Source: Beta vulgaris subsp. vulgaris | Taxonomy: Eukaryota > Streptophyta > Magnoliopsida > Caryophyllales > Amaranthaceae | Assembly: GCF_026745355.1 (NCBI RefSeq) | Contig: NC_079205.1 | Location: forward strand, 52,208,283-52,272,282 | DNA length: 64,000 bases | Direction: 5' to 3' | In this document: one piece after another, positions 1-10,932 of the stretch | Numbering within the stretch: the stretch's first letter is position 1 | Layout: each line of letters begins with the position of its first letter | Translations under genes and position numbers: made by a program | Notes under the pieces: generated by a model | Databases searched by the model: none | The model's input: the letters and a program-made list of their open reading frames with translations, nothing else | What the model was told of the DNA's origin: nothing

Positions 1-456
1 CAGATACTTTGAACACCGTTATATATTACATTCAATGATCGGTACATTATTGTTCGAGCCAACAAACTTTTTAAGAAAAGAAAAAGTGTGAACAAAAGTC
101 ACCGGTAGATACTACCCCCTCCGTTTGTTTTTAGTTACTCATTTTATCTTTGGGAAGAACTAATGAATAAGTACAAAAGTATGAGAGGGAAATTGAAAAG
201 TAAGATAGAGAAGCTAAATGAGTTAAAATATTAAAAAGTGGATGATGAGGGTGGAAAAAGATGTGAAAGTAGATGAAATATGTTACCAATAATTAAAAAA
301 GTAAAAGTGTGTAGATTAAAAGAAACAGACTAAAAAAAAAAGTGTGTAAACTACTCCCTCCGTCTTTATTTAATTGTCACATTATGGTACGCACAACAAT
401 TAAGGCAATGTCACTTTTAAGTTTTTTGAAGGGTACTTTTTGAGCCATTTAATGTA
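1..456. repeat. AT-rich flank with broken Stowaway-type MITE ends
   Basis: CCCTCCGT-type termini occur near 116 and 354, but I could not pair either with a convincing opposite terminus. The stretch looks like degraded MITE DNA. No gene seen. Confidence 0.4.
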
Positions 457-800
457 CTCCCTCCGTCCCAAAATATAATTCTCATTTCATTTTTCTCACA
501 GTAATTTATGTAGGTAGAATTCAAAAGGAATAGTAAAGATTTTTTGTTTATTTAAATAAATATTGTATGGGAAAAAATGATTTTAGGGGTGAGAATGGAG
601 AATAATTTGTGAAATAGCATTAATTTTAACATTTTGGTTGAATAAAAAAAGGGAACAATAAAATTCAAGAAGCAAATAAATGATGGGACATGGTTTTTCT
701 AGACAAATTACGGAAAAATGTGGAACTAAATATGAAAATGGGAACTATATTTTGGGACACCCAAAATGGAAATGGGGACTATATTTTGGGTCGGAGGAAG
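457..800. mobile_element. Stowaway-type MITE
   Basis: Inverted termini CTCCCTCCGTCCCAAAATAT (left) and its imperfect complement ending GGGTCGGAGGAAG (right) are flanked by TA on each side (455-456 and 801-802). That is the Tc1/mariner TSD. Length is 344 bp and there is no coding capacity. Confidence 0.8.
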
Positions 801-1010
801 TAAAATTATAGAAAAAGTAAAAAAGTAGTACTTTTAGGTGGAAAAGGAGAAAAACAAATATAATAATATTACTTTATGGTGGGTCAAATAATTCAAATAA
901 GAAAAGTTTAAGCAATATAGCAATTAAAAAGAAATAACCATTTAAAAAATATGTAGCAATTAAAAAAACGAATTGAAGTAAAAAGAAAAGAAAGGAGTAG
1001 ATATGTCATA

Positions 1011-1270
1011 CTCCCTCCGTTTCATTTTAATCTACACACTTTGACATTTTACACTATTCACAAATTTCACTTTGACCATCATTTATGATTTATACGCGGA
1101 TGAAAATATAGTCATGTGGGATCTTGTTAGATTCATCATAACATGCATTTTTATTAATATATACTTTTTATAATTTTTACAAATACAAAACTAAAGATAT
1201 ATGTACTCAAAGTTTTACATTGACATGCGTAAAAAATGTAACTGCGTAGATTAAAATGAATCGGAGAGAG
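1011..1270. mobile_element. Stowaway-type MITE
   Basis: Left terminus CTCCCTCCGTTTCATTTTAA and right terminus TTAAAATGAATCGGAGAGAG are inverted copies. TA lies at 1009-1010 and 1271-1272. Length is 260 bp, non-coding. Confidence 0.85.
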
Positions 1271-1272
1271 TA

Positions 1273-2310
1273 TCTATAGTGTATAGATATTCGATGCCAT
1301 TAGTGGTGTCATGTCGTGATGTGAAAAATGGGGAGGAATTGCGCCATGAAACGGAAGAGCTAAAACAATAGGAAAATCCAAAGTTTGTTAGCTTCATGCC
1401 TTCATCGAATCATCGTATCAATATGTTGTGTGCACGATGAAGTTTTAGATTTAATCCCAATTTACATCATTATAAAGAAGAATGTTGTACACTTTCAGAT
1501 TTGTATGTCAAAATATTCCAAAACTAAAAGGAGTATAAGTTTGATTGTCAATCCTGATCATCCCAATTTACATCATTATAAAGAAGAATGCTGTACATTT
1601 TAAGATTTGTATGTCAAAAAATTCCAAATATAAAAGGAGTACTATAAGTTTAATTGTCACATCTCATTTTGAGACATGGAATAGAAACGAGATAATTTAG
1701 GTCTTCTTATTTTGGACTTATTTTCAATTTAGTACAGTTAATTTCAGTTTATTTTAATTAAATCTGGTTCAGTTCAGTCAAATCTCGGATTAGTTCAGTT
1801 TCTCTTTACAATTCAGTTTATCCCAATTAAATTGAGTTCAATTCAGTTAATTTCAATTCAGTCTAGTTCAATCCAACAGAACGGAGACTAAGTATGAAAG
1901 GAGTATACTCCTCATCAGAAAAGTATATATGAAGGAGCATGATGAAACTTTTCATTTAATATACAACAGAAAAGAAGGAAAAAAGAAATAAATTCATAAA
2001 CGCTTATCATGTTTAAACTAATTTTTTTATTTTAACCACATGTTGGGTTCATTTTTAGTAAAGGAAAAAAAGAGGAGATAAAAGAAGGGAATAGAAAGGA
2101 AAAAAAAATTAACTTACCATATTTAGTTTAAATTTTCTTTTAACTCCCAAATTCTCCTACTTTTAGGAGAAAAATAAAGTTACTAAAGAGTCATTCCTTC
2201 CAATTCCTTCCATTTCCTATTTTCGTTTTCTTTAAAAAACAAATTTGAACCAAACATTGAAAATTAACAAATTTCCATCCACGTCCTTTCTTTTCCTTCC
2301 AAATCCTTTC
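1273..2310. other. Intergenic, no gene seen
   Basis: AT-rich. A short unit (CATCATTATAAAGAAGAATG...) occurs twice at about 1465-1515 and 1570-1620 as a roughly 105-bp tandem duplication. A TTCAGTT-rich stretch at 1730-1870 resembles the pentamer arrays of the Tourist-like elements elsewhere in the window but lacks TIRs. Confidence 0.5.
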
Positions 2311-2700
2311 TGTTGGGGTTTAATGGTGGAGGTTGAGCAAACGAGCAACGCAAAGTAAATGCGAAGGAGGCCCAAGCGAAGACAAGCAGAAGCAACTTGC
2401 TGAACCAAGGAAGCCCAACCCCCCCTTGCTCCCCGGGCGGGTCTGCTCATGCTGCACTCTCAACCTTCGAGGCAGAATGATGAGGGGGTTCCTGCACCGG
2501 GCGAGCTTCTATTTGGAACGGGCGACTAGGGGTCGGACGACCGGCTTGGGGCTGCTACTTAGGGGCTTAGGGCCTTCGATGCAGTTTACTTGTGCTCACC
2601 TAAAGTCCGGGCGGGTGATTCTTCTCGCTCGTCCGGGCAACCAAACCTGTTGGGATTTTTTCCGAATTTTTGTTTTAATCTCGACCTATTAATATATGCT
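2311..2700. other. GC-rich island, probably an old LTR fragment
   Basis: This block is clearly more GC-rich than its surroundings. It carries several CCGGGCG words (about 2434, 2497, 2607, 2633) and begins TGTTGGGG, with a second TGTTGGGA at about 2649. The open frames across it match no family I know. The TGTTGGG starts and the CT-rich stretch at 2755-2790 suggest a degraded LTR, but no TSD or primer site is clear. Confidence 0.3.
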
Positions 2701-3284
2701 ATTTTTCATTGCTTGTGAATTAACCAAGACTTGTAAAATCTTGATCTCAAGCCGCTTTTCTCTTCTCTCACTCTCGCTCTCAGCCCTCTTCAAAGAACAA
2801 CCTAACTTTTCCTACAATAAGGAGTTGAATGGATGTTTTTGTTTATAGAAGGCCCAAATTCTCTCATTTTCAGCTTTAGTTTGTTTTCGAAGTATTGAGT
2901 ATTGTGCTCTTATTTTCGCTTTGTTTTTCTCCTTTTTGTCCTCGATTTTCAATAATCATCCATTCTTTGTGATGGTTTTTCTCCCCCTTGTTGGGGTCTT
3001 GATCCCTCATGTTTATCATGGTGGGTTTATTTGTTTGGTGATTTTGTGTGCTTGTTGTGTATAGATTTAGGGATACAATTTTGAAAGTTATATCTTGCAT
3101 ATTTCTGGAACTAGTGGAGTGGTGGTCTAGGAGTGCACGTTGATCTCGAGAGACAATCATGTATTATCAACCTAAAGACATTACACCAATAGAGCTTTAA
3201 TGAGAAGATGCAAAGACATCATATAGGAGATGGAGCTTATTAGAATGATCCTAATATGTATAGGATTTCTAATACTTGTACTAG

Positions 3285-3579
3285 TGTTTGTTTGGTTAGT
3301 AGTAATAAATTATAGTAATGGTTTATAGTGTAAACTTGTGAAGGCATTCTCATATCGGCTTTTATGGTAATGTTACTTTATCCCAAAACATCTACTTTCT
3401 TCCTAAAATTTCATTACCGCTCAGGAAGGCGATATTGAGTGGTAATGATAATTTATGAAGGAAAACTCATGTTTTGACATCAAGTTTCATTACCATGAAT
3501 ATTAACTTGGAAATATCTTCACAAATTTACACTAAAAAACATTATTATTACCATTATTTTTACCAGTAACCAAACAGGT
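3285..3579. mobile_element. Tourist-like MITE
   Basis: Ends GTGTTTGTTTGGTTAGTAGT and, inverted, GACCTGTTTGGTTACTGGTA are followed inward by a longer imperfect inverted repeat reaching GTGTAAA-TTGTGAAG. The TTTGGTTA terminus is typical of Tourist/Harbinger MITEs. A clean TSD was not found. Confidence 0.5.
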
Positions 3580-3635
3580 CAATATGATTTTCTAGGGACT
3601 CCATAAAATGATTGTAAGGTTCAAGAATTTTATTA

Positions 3636-3921
3636 CTCCCTCCCTCCCAATTTATTTGCTACATTTTGCCATTTAGGTGTGTTCCAATTTATTTGCTACA
3701 TTTGCAAATATTTCCATATATAGTACATAGGTCCCACACTTTATTTACAAATTTGCCATCACTCCATCCTTAATTTTTGTAATATATTTTCATATATAGT
3801 ACATAAGTCCCACAATTTACCTATTTGCTTTTTTGTTAATTCTTGTTATGACAATGGTCCCCACTCCCTCCTTAGTCTTTGTAATAAAGCAAATGTACCA
3901 AATAAATTGGGACAGAGGGAG
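3636..3921. mobile_element. Stowaway-type MITE
   Basis: Left CTCCCTCCCTCCCAATTTAT and right ATAAATTGGGACAGAGGGAG are inverted copies, flanked by TA at 3634-3635 and 3922-3923. An internal unit (CATATATAGTACATA-GTCCCAC) is repeated. The 86-residue ORF at 3833-4093 runs through the right end and is unlikely to be a gene. Confidence 0.85.
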
Positions 3922-4311
3922 TATCGTTGAAATCACCCTTTCTCTATTCCTAAGGGGAAAAAACCAACATATTGTTAATGTAAATCTATGTGTTGGCTAT
4001 TTGGTCATGATTTCTTTGATTGCTTTTATCATACACTTGCCTTGTAATATCATCATCAAAATCACCAAGTGTAATGATATTCTACAAGTTTAGAGACTTA
4101 GGGTGACATTAAGAAATAGTGCAATTTTGGCCTTTTAGGGATTGCTAGGTAAACGGAAAAAACTAAAGGCTAAAATTAGAATAAGTTAATTCGATATTGA
4201 TCTAATCCAATTCAATCTAATCCAAATCTGATTTCAACTCGAGAGGGTCAATCTCCATATTCGCCTCATGATCAACCAAAAACCAGTTAGGCAGTAAAAT
4301 ACAAGGTTATA

Positions 4312-4524
4312 CTTCCTCCGTTTTTTTTGGATGTTACACTTTCTATTTTAGGAAATTTTAAATTAGATGTTACACTTTTATTTTGGGTAATAATTTCTCT
4401 CTATCTCTCTCCTATCACATATTCACATGGGACCCTTTTGTTTTGCATTCTCTCTATCTCTCTCCTCTCCAAAAATTACCTAGGAGTCCGTGATTTGAAA
4501 AGTATAACCTCTAAAAAAACGGAG
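4312..4524. mobile_element. Stowaway-type MITE
   Basis: The left end CTTCCTCCGTTTTTTTTGG pairs with the right end CTAAAAAAACGGAG. TA lies at 4310-4311 and 4525-4526. Internal GATGTTACACTTT units recur; the same words appear at 19135-19330, so a related copy lies there. Confidence 0.75.
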
Positions 4525-4977
4525 TATTAATATAACATCCCAAATAATTGGGGAAAAAAGACAATGAATTTTCTTTTCTTTAAAATGTGAAAGTGAAGTA
4601 CAGTAACCTATAAGGCTTCTTACCCCTACAGAATTAGGAAAGTCGTAGCTAACCCACTACACCATGTTTCATGCATTTGGAACTTCTGAGGTACGTGAAA
4701 TTAAATTGCCTTTCCTGCTACACTGTCACCCTACCCCTTTCCTCCCTTCTTTGAAACAACCGACAACACTGATAGAAGAGAGAGAATATAAAGAACAAAG
4801 CCAAAAGAGCAAAAATAATTATTTTTATGATGAGTAATTTCAGTAAATTTTCACTAAGTACTTGCTGATTATTTGTTTTACTTCTATTAATTTTCTTTTT
4901 TAAGTATTGTTTTATTTGTTTAATTGGAGCATTTTGTAAATGTTTTTTGTGGACTTAAAGGTCATGTTTGTCTATTA

Positions 4978-5239
4978 CTCCCTCCATTTCATAACGGAGT
5001 GCTTGTTTCTTTTGTACATGGTTTTTAGGACGAACTTTCGCCCTTTAATATCTTACATTCTTTATTAATAAAAAAAATATAAAATTTTGATATTATGAAA
5101 GTACATATTGAAACGAATCTAATAAGATCCCACATGAGTATGTTTTCTTGTATATATATCAGTCACAATATTTGGTCAAATATTTTTAAGTTTGACCCGC
5201 CTAATATGAAATAGACACTATATTATGGGACGAAGGGAG
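4978..5239. mobile_element. Stowaway-type MITE, same family as 23684-23939
   Basis: Left CTCCCTCCATTTCATAACGG and right ATTATGGGACGAAGGGAG form TIRs, with TA at 4976-4977 and 5240-5241. Internal words (GTGCTTGTTTCTT, TTGGTCAAA) match the element at 23684-23939 in opposite orientation. Confidence 0.85.
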
Positions 5240-5324
5240 TAGCAAATAGTTTCGTCTCAATTTATATTGAGTGTATTTCATTTTGGGTGTATAAAAATAA
5301 TGTCCTTGTTTCTATTTTTAAAAC

Positions 5325-5587
5325 TAGTTATTAGGCCCGGATTATGCACCAGGTAAGGAAAATTTTCATTTATTAGTATTATGCTTTAAGATGATAACAT
5401 TGAATATTACTTGGTCTAGTGGTTAAGACTTTAGTATATATTATTGAGGTCGCGGGATCAAATCCTATGCTATGCACTATCTAATTTTTTTATTGTATGT
5501 GTTTTACATGGAGTAAAACCCTCTTAGGCAGAGCACCACGTGGCACCGTTCCTTGTTTAGGAACGCCTTTTAATATATTAGTATAGA
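5325..5587 (-). mobile_element. Short non-autonomous Helitron
   Basis: Read on the minus strand it begins TCTATACTAATATATTAAAA after a host A and ends CTAG before a host T (plus-strand A at 5324, T at 5588). Just before the end is an imperfect stem (CCTGG...CCGGG) near 5337-5354. These are the textbook Helitron signals: 5' TC, 3' hairpin, CTRR end, insertion between A and T, no TSD. Length is 263 bp, non-coding. It encloses the SINE-like head at 5408-5475. Confidence 0.8.
5408..5475 (+). mobile_element. tRNA-derived SINE head inside the Helitron
   Basis: TTGGTCTAGTGGTTAAGAC fits a pol III A box and GGGATCAAATCC fits a B box, spaced as in tRNA-derived SINEs. Downstream sequence is Helitron. 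Similar heads occur near 15065, 18250 and 59565. Confidence 0.6.
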
Positions 5588-5604
5588 TTATACTTTATTT
5601 CAAA

Positions 5605-6663
5605 GGAAAAATGAACACCAATAGTCCCAACTATGGACCATCTTGCATAAAAGGTCCCAACTTTTGAAAGTCCAGGAACGGTCCCAACTATTGCATCAAT
5701 ATTCCAAAAATGGTCCTGATTACCTAGTATAAATGAGATCATGTGACTTTCACGTGATCTGTTTAATGATTTTTTTTTTAATTATTTCCCTTTTTCCCCT
5801 TTTTTTGTTTGACTTTTTATAAAATTTTCATTTTATCCTTTTTTTAACCCGCCTACCCCCACCTAGCCAGACCCCTCCACCCCTACCACCCCCACCCACA
5901 CCACACCCCCAAACCCACCCTAAAACCCCCCCAAATACCACCCCTACTTCCACCCAAACCCACACCCCAACCCCAATCCCTCCCTCACCAACCATGATCC
6001 AACCCCCACCCAAACCCCACAACCACTGTCTGCACCGCCACAACCACCCCCACTCCAACCCCACACCCGAAATCTTCACTCCACCCCTAAACACCACCAG
6101 CCCAAAACAACCACCCCTAAACACCACCAACTTGAAACCAACCCCAACCAATCTGAAAACCAACCACCACAAAACCCCAATCAACCAAAACCAACCACCC
6201 CGATATCGCAACCACCCCGAAACTAACCACCTTGAAAATCCAACCACCATGAAACCGACCACCTCGAAACCCCAACCACCCCGGAAAACTCCATAAACTA
6301 CCTCCAAAACACCACCAACTATCCCAAAACACCACCTTGCCCATCCACCACAGCCCGAAACTTCCGACCTCCCAAACCTACACCCATCTCCAAAACCCAG
6401 AATCTCGATTTTGTGGGTTGTGACAGTTTTCAATGAGAGAAAGAGGGGTGATGTTGAAAGAAAGAGAAAGAAATAAGAAGTAAAATAAATTAAAGAAAAA
6501 AGGTTTATTAAAACATCAAAAAAAATTAAAGAGAAATAAAAAATCAAGTTTTACGTACAATAGCAGGTGAGCCGGTCAATGGGATCGTTTTTGGAAGATT
6601 AGGTTGATAGTTCGTACTTTATGAAAGATGGTCCATAGTTGGGACGTTGGTGTTCATTTTTCC
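5605..6663. mobile_element. MULE-type TIR element with C-rich core
   Basis: The left end GGAAAAATGAACACCAATAG is inverted at the right end, and similarity runs inward through TCCCAACTATGGACCATCTT. Flanking 9-mers TATTTCAAA (5596-5604) and TATTATAAA (6664-6672) match at 7 of 9 positions, consistent with an aged Mutator TSD. The core (5850-6400) is almost pure C/A on the plus strand. The long Gly/Val/Trp-rich ORF on the minus strand at 5828-6547 is a by-product of that composition and not a supported gene. Confidence 0.7.
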
Positions 6664-7092
6664 TATTATAAAATGTCACCATCAACCAAATTTTATTCAT
6701 AATTTGATCTTACTTTACATGAAAACTTGTAGCCACATGACCCATGTTGAGGGTGCGTTATCTTCACCTGAATGATCCTGAACTTATTGGACTTATCTGA
6801 ACTGAACTAAATTTATTGGACCTGATTGAACCTAATTGTAACTTATTGAACCTGATTAAAACTTATCGACCTGATTAGAGCTTGTTGAAACTGATTGGAA
6901 CTTATTTGAACTTATATATTTAACAAAAAAATTGATGAGTAATAGCATAAATATTATACCTCAAAATTTATTATAACATAATAATCATTAAAATCTAACA
7001 TTCAAAAAAATAGTAATTATTAGTTATCTCTTACGATTAACATTTAAACAAAAAAAATAATACTATTTATATGTTTGCTTATACACAACGTT
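6664..7092. other. Intergenic, one-ended Tourist-like remnant
   Basis: At 6750-6910 words such as CCTGATTGAACTTATTGAA repeat irregularly after GGGTGCGTTATCTTCACCTGAA, which looks like one end of a Harbinger-type element with subterminal repeats. The opposite end is not visible. No gene seen. Confidence 0.35.
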
Positions 7093-8110
7093 TGTAACAT
7101 TCCCAAAATTCATTCATGTTTAAACTACGTCGCATCGACTTTGGGAGTGTTACCACCACGGTGAAACGCAAGGCTTATTAAAATGAAAACATTAACTTAA
7201 AACATTATTATGAAAACTAAATTGCAGCAGAAATAAAATATTAACTACAACTCGGGAATCATCATTGACCCCTTTTTATTCAAACCACTAACTAAGTAAA
7301 TTATAATAGTTCTATAAGATCAACCAAAACATTTAAAAGTTTATAAATCGGAGAATATTTTCCGCATGCCAATTCTTATGCAATATCACCAGCATACCTA
7401 ATCTGCTCCCCGTTGAAGCACCAATGGTTCTTCACAGGTCAATAAACAACACAAATAACAAACAATCATCTATGCTGAGTACGTACTTAAACAGTGAAAT
7501 AATATACTAAGCATAGTCAAAACAATAAGAAACATTCCTAAACATGATACTACCAGAGTATTACATTTATAATTTAGTTGGCAGCGAATGACCACCGTAA
7601 TCTTACTAGAATCATAGGAGTGACTTAATTGTTAATAGACAACTTGGTCTATTAGATGGAATGTAAATACGGGTTCGTTCCGTCCCACATCCATCACCTT
7701 AGTAATTAGTATGCACACCCCAAGATCGTACGAAACCTTCCGCCTACTTGAATTCTCAAAATTTATAAGGACACTATTGTCATCACAGTAGGCCCGTGTA
7801 GGAGTGTAGAACAAGTCCCATAGTCCCCCCATCGTTCATTACTTGTAGGGATTCCAACTACAAGTTTATCACTAAATATCCTTCTTAGTGTTATTCATTC
7901 ACTTAACATTAAACATATAGTCATTTACTTTTCCTTCTTAAGTACACTGCTCAATTCTTTAGTTCTTGTAACATCCTTGCTACAATATTAAATCATTGGA
8001 TTCCAATCCAATACATTTCATGCTTGTGATACGATAGAATTACGCATTTCAATAATAATGCAATGTAATTCACAAGTCATACAACCTAGAAATACATACA
8101 AATTTTCAAT
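7093..8110 (-). mobile_element. Truncated Tekay-like Ty3/gypsy LTR fragment
   Basis: Plus-strand TGTAACATTCCC at 7093 is the complement of the GGG-TGTTACA end typical of chromovirus LTRs. It is followed by GGGAGTGTTACCACC, GCAAGGCTTATTA and TTGCAGCAGAAATAAAAT. The first two recur in the solo LTR at 52545 (GGGTGTTACCGCC, GCAAGGCTAATTA) and the last resembles the LTR at 37030. The other end is not identifiable; the right boundary given is approximate. Confidence 0.5.
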
Positions 8111-8769
8111 CGATTTCCTGTTACCAAACAATCTCATCAATCATAATCATACAACTGTTCCCTATCATGTTTCTAAGTTCCAATGAAAGAATTCAACGTT
8201 GCAAGTACTAAAGTACAAAAAAAAGTATTAGACCTTATTTTTGGATTTCTTTTCAGTTTTGTTCATTTTCTCGCAGTTTAGTGTAGTTTAAACACTCTTT
8301 CATACTCAACTTTTATGCATTTTAATTCAGTTCAATTAGTTTTGTTTCCCACACTTCACCTTAATTTCTCCCAATCTGAAATAACTGGCCTTAGTATTAC
8401 TACTATTTTTTTAAAAGTATAACGTACTTCTAGTCCATGATAATTATTGATTACGAATATTAATTTGTAGTTTTGTTTTAAGTAGAATTTCCCAGCTCAT
8501 TTCTACTAGTACTACACCACTGCATCCGTATACTTACAAACTTTAATAATAGAGTTTGAAACAAAAATAAATTATAACTATCTATACTCCTCTTAGCTTC
8601 TTCCGCAACTGTCCACATCTTCTTCTCACGCTCCTTTTTTTTTTTTTTTCTTTTATAAAAAAACACAGCCTATCTATACATACAAATACAAACCCTGAAA
8701 CAACCCAAGTAAAAGAGAACACTTCACTTCACTTCTCTTCTCTTTCCTCTGAAACCGCCTCTTTCTTTC

Positions 8770-8914
8770 TATAAAATTACCCAAACTCTTTAAAAAAAAT
8801 ACCCAGAAATTTGTGAGCAATTTCAGTCTTCAGAGGCAGTTTTTGTTTCTTTCTCTCTCCTCTTTTTCTTACATTCAAATCCTTCAAAACATCAGAACAC
8901 TGACCTTATAAAAG
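8770..8914 (+). promoter_or_regulatory. Candidate core promoter and CT-rich 5' leader of the HIPP gene
   Basis: Two TATA-like words precede the HIPP start codon: TATAAAAT at 8770-8777 and TATAAAAG at 8907-8914. Both lie in a CT-rich stretch (8720-8890) typical of plant 5' leaders. The upstream one leaves a leader of about 170 bases and the downstream one about 35. Sequence alone does not decide between them. Confidence 0.35.
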
Positions 8915-8975
8915 TCTTCCCCCTCTGTTGCACCTTGTTTTCTCAGATCTCTTTCACTTAAAAACACCTACCAAA

Positions 8976-9701
8976 ATGAATAAGCAAGAAATCTTGAAAA
9001 CCCAGGTATTTATTTTCCTTTTTTGCATGTATTTTTTTCTTGTACTATATATTGTCTTGCTCAAAAGTCAAAAATGAAACACTGTATTTATGTAAATTTT
9101 TTTCTTGGTGTGTTTTTAGAGCTGTGTTCTTAGAGTGAATATACACTGTGATGGGTGCAAGAGTAAAGTGAAGAAGATACTTCAGAAAATTGATGGTAAA
9201 TATCTCAAATTTTGACTCTTTACTTAGATCTTGAAATTAGTGTGTTGTGTATTTTTTTTTGGCAAATTCTCAAATGAGACAGTCTTAATAATTATTTCTT
9301 ACTCGTTAGATACTATTCAAGTGACCCCTTTAGCTCAAATAGTAACTTAGGACTTTTTTTAGACAACTATGAATTTTTTGGGGTTAGTTTTAAATTTGCT
9401 GGTGTTTGTTTATTTCAGGGGTTTATAACACAAGTATAGATTCAGAACAAGGGAAAGTGACAGTAACTGGGAATGTTGACCCAGCAGTTTTAATTAAGAA
9501 GTTAGAGAAAAATGGAAAACATGCTGAGTTATGGGGTGGTTCTAAAGGTTCAAATCAGAACAACCAGTTTATGAACCAGTTTATGAACCTTAATGAAATG
9601 AAAAACTTCAACTTGGATGGGGGTAAAGTTGGAAAAGACAACAACAGCAACAACAACAAGGGTCAAAAGGGTGGAAAAGAGCAACAAAAAGGAGGTGGTG
9701 G

Positions 9702-9737
<36 letters not shown>

Positions 9738-10932
9738 GCAGCTGCAGCAACAGCAACAGCAACAGCAGTTGCAGCAACAGAAGCAGCAACAGCTTCAGTT
9801 TCTTCAGCAACTTCAGCAACAGCAACAAATGAAAGGGGCAAAAATGCCCTCCAAGGAGCAAAAGACAGTTAAGTTCAACTTGCCAGAAGATGAGTTTGAT
9901 GATGATGATGAGTTTGATGATGATGATTATGATGATGATGAGTTTGATGATGATGACTATGATGATGATGAGTTGGATGAAGATGTGTATGGTCATCATC
10001 ATCATCCACCTTCTAAGAATGTGCCTGTTATGGGCAAGGAAGGAAAAGGTAATGGAGGCGGTGGCGGTGGTGGGGATAAGAAGGGTAAAAATGGTGGCAG
10101 TGAAAAGAAAGGTAAGGAAAGCGGCGGTGGCGGTAAGAAAGGAGGAGGTGCTGGTGGAGTGGCTGGTATACTTAAGGGTATGTTAGGGGGTAGTGGTGGA
10201 AATAGTGAAAAGAAGAAGGGTAATGATGGTAAAAAGGATGGGAAAAAGGATGGGAAAAAGGATGGTAAAAATGGTGGGAATAACAAGGGTGAAGGTGGAG
10301 GTCACCAAAGCCAAGGAGGTGGTGGAAAGCATGGTGAAAATGGTAAAAACAATGGTGGTAAAGATGGTGGGTTTGAGGGTAAAGGTGGTAAAAATGGTGG
10401 ATTTGAGGGTAAAGGTGGTAAAAATGGAGATAAAAACAAGGGTGGAGGCAATAATGGAGGAAATAACCACAATAATAATGGTGGGGGTAAAAAAGGTGGA
10501 GGTGGTGGAGGAGCAATGGATAACTTCAAGGGTAATGGCAACATGAATATGGGCCAAATAGGAAATTATCAAATGGGCCAAATGGGCCCGGCCGCAGCTG
10601 GATTGCCAGCTTCCCACATGATGAGTGGTGGTGGCGGCGGTGGAGGCGGTGGCGGGTATTATCAAGGTATGGGTCCGGGGCCGAGTCCAGGGCCAGTCCC
10701 GATGAATCCGCAGCAGCAGTACATGGCGGCGATGATGATGAACCAGCAAAGAATGAACGGTGGAGATGGTTATGGGATGATGCCACAGCAAGCACAGCAA
10801 ATGAATATGATGTATGGACGGCCACAGATGGGTGTAGGGTATGGTCCTCCAATGATCCCTCCTCCAGGGTATCATGACCCTTACACTTCCTACTTTAGTG
10901 ATGAGAATACTAATAGTTGCAGTATCATGTAA
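8976..10932 (+). CDS. Heavy-metal-associated isoprenylated plant protein (HIPP), three exons
   Basis: Exons are 8976-9005, 9120-9195 and 9419-10932. Both introns are GT-AG (114 and 223 bp), and the joined frame gives 539 residues. The short first exon ([10 protein letters not shown]) leads into an HMA fold at about residues 11-75, with the metal-binding CDGC at C20-C23 and the usual [11 protein letters not shown] strand. After it come a Gln-rich tract (about 9700-9830), an Asp/Glu-rich block (9889-9984), long Gly/Lys/Asn repeats and a Met/Pro/Gln-rich tail. The last four residues, CSIM, are a CaaX box fitting farnesylation and membrane anchoring. The HMA-plus-CaaX pair defines the HIPP family, which is linked to metal handling and stress responses; the metal bound here cannot be read from sequence. 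The start is chosen because exon 1 resembles the usual HIPP N-terminus and splices in phase. The third-exon ORF alone (from 9406) would lose the CxxC and is not a complete gene. The protein is longer than typical HIPPs because of the disordered middle. Confidence 0.93.
9700..9830 (+). repeat. CAG/CAA microsatellite coding polyglutamine in HIPP exon 3
   Basis: This is an interrupted run of CAA and CAG codons with a few Leu and Lys codons, entirely in frame. It codes a Gln-rich segment. Mixed CAA/CAG use makes it less slippery than a pure repeat, but length variation between accessions is likely. Confidence 0.85.
9889..9984 (+). repeat. GAT-rich tandem repeat coding an acidic tract in HIPP
   Basis: Repeated units of GAT codons separated by GAG TTT or GAT TAT code a D-rich block with regularly spaced Phe/Tyr. 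It lies between the polyQ and the Gly/Lys-rich parts. Such acidic blocks are seen in several HIPPs; a metal-buffering role is inference. Confidence 0.8.
10224..10440 (+). repeat. In-frame Gly/Lys minisatellites in HIPP exon 3
   Basis: Two nested repeats occur. A 12-base unit coding GKKD is repeated about four times near 10228-10270, and a unit of about 33 bases coding [11 protein letters not shown] occurs twice near 10367-10430. Both keep the reading frame, which suggests selection against frameshift or recent expansion. Confidence 0.7.

Noticed and set aside
5828..6547. 239-residue minus-strand ORF, Gly/Val/Trp-rich
   Set aside because: It reads the G-rich strand of a MULE core. Overlapping frames on both strands are open for the same reason, and no domain or start context supports it.
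10002..10875. Long minus-strand ORFs opposite HIPP exon 3
   Set aside because: They are antisense shadows of the Gly/Lys/Gln repeats of a well-supported plus-strand gene.
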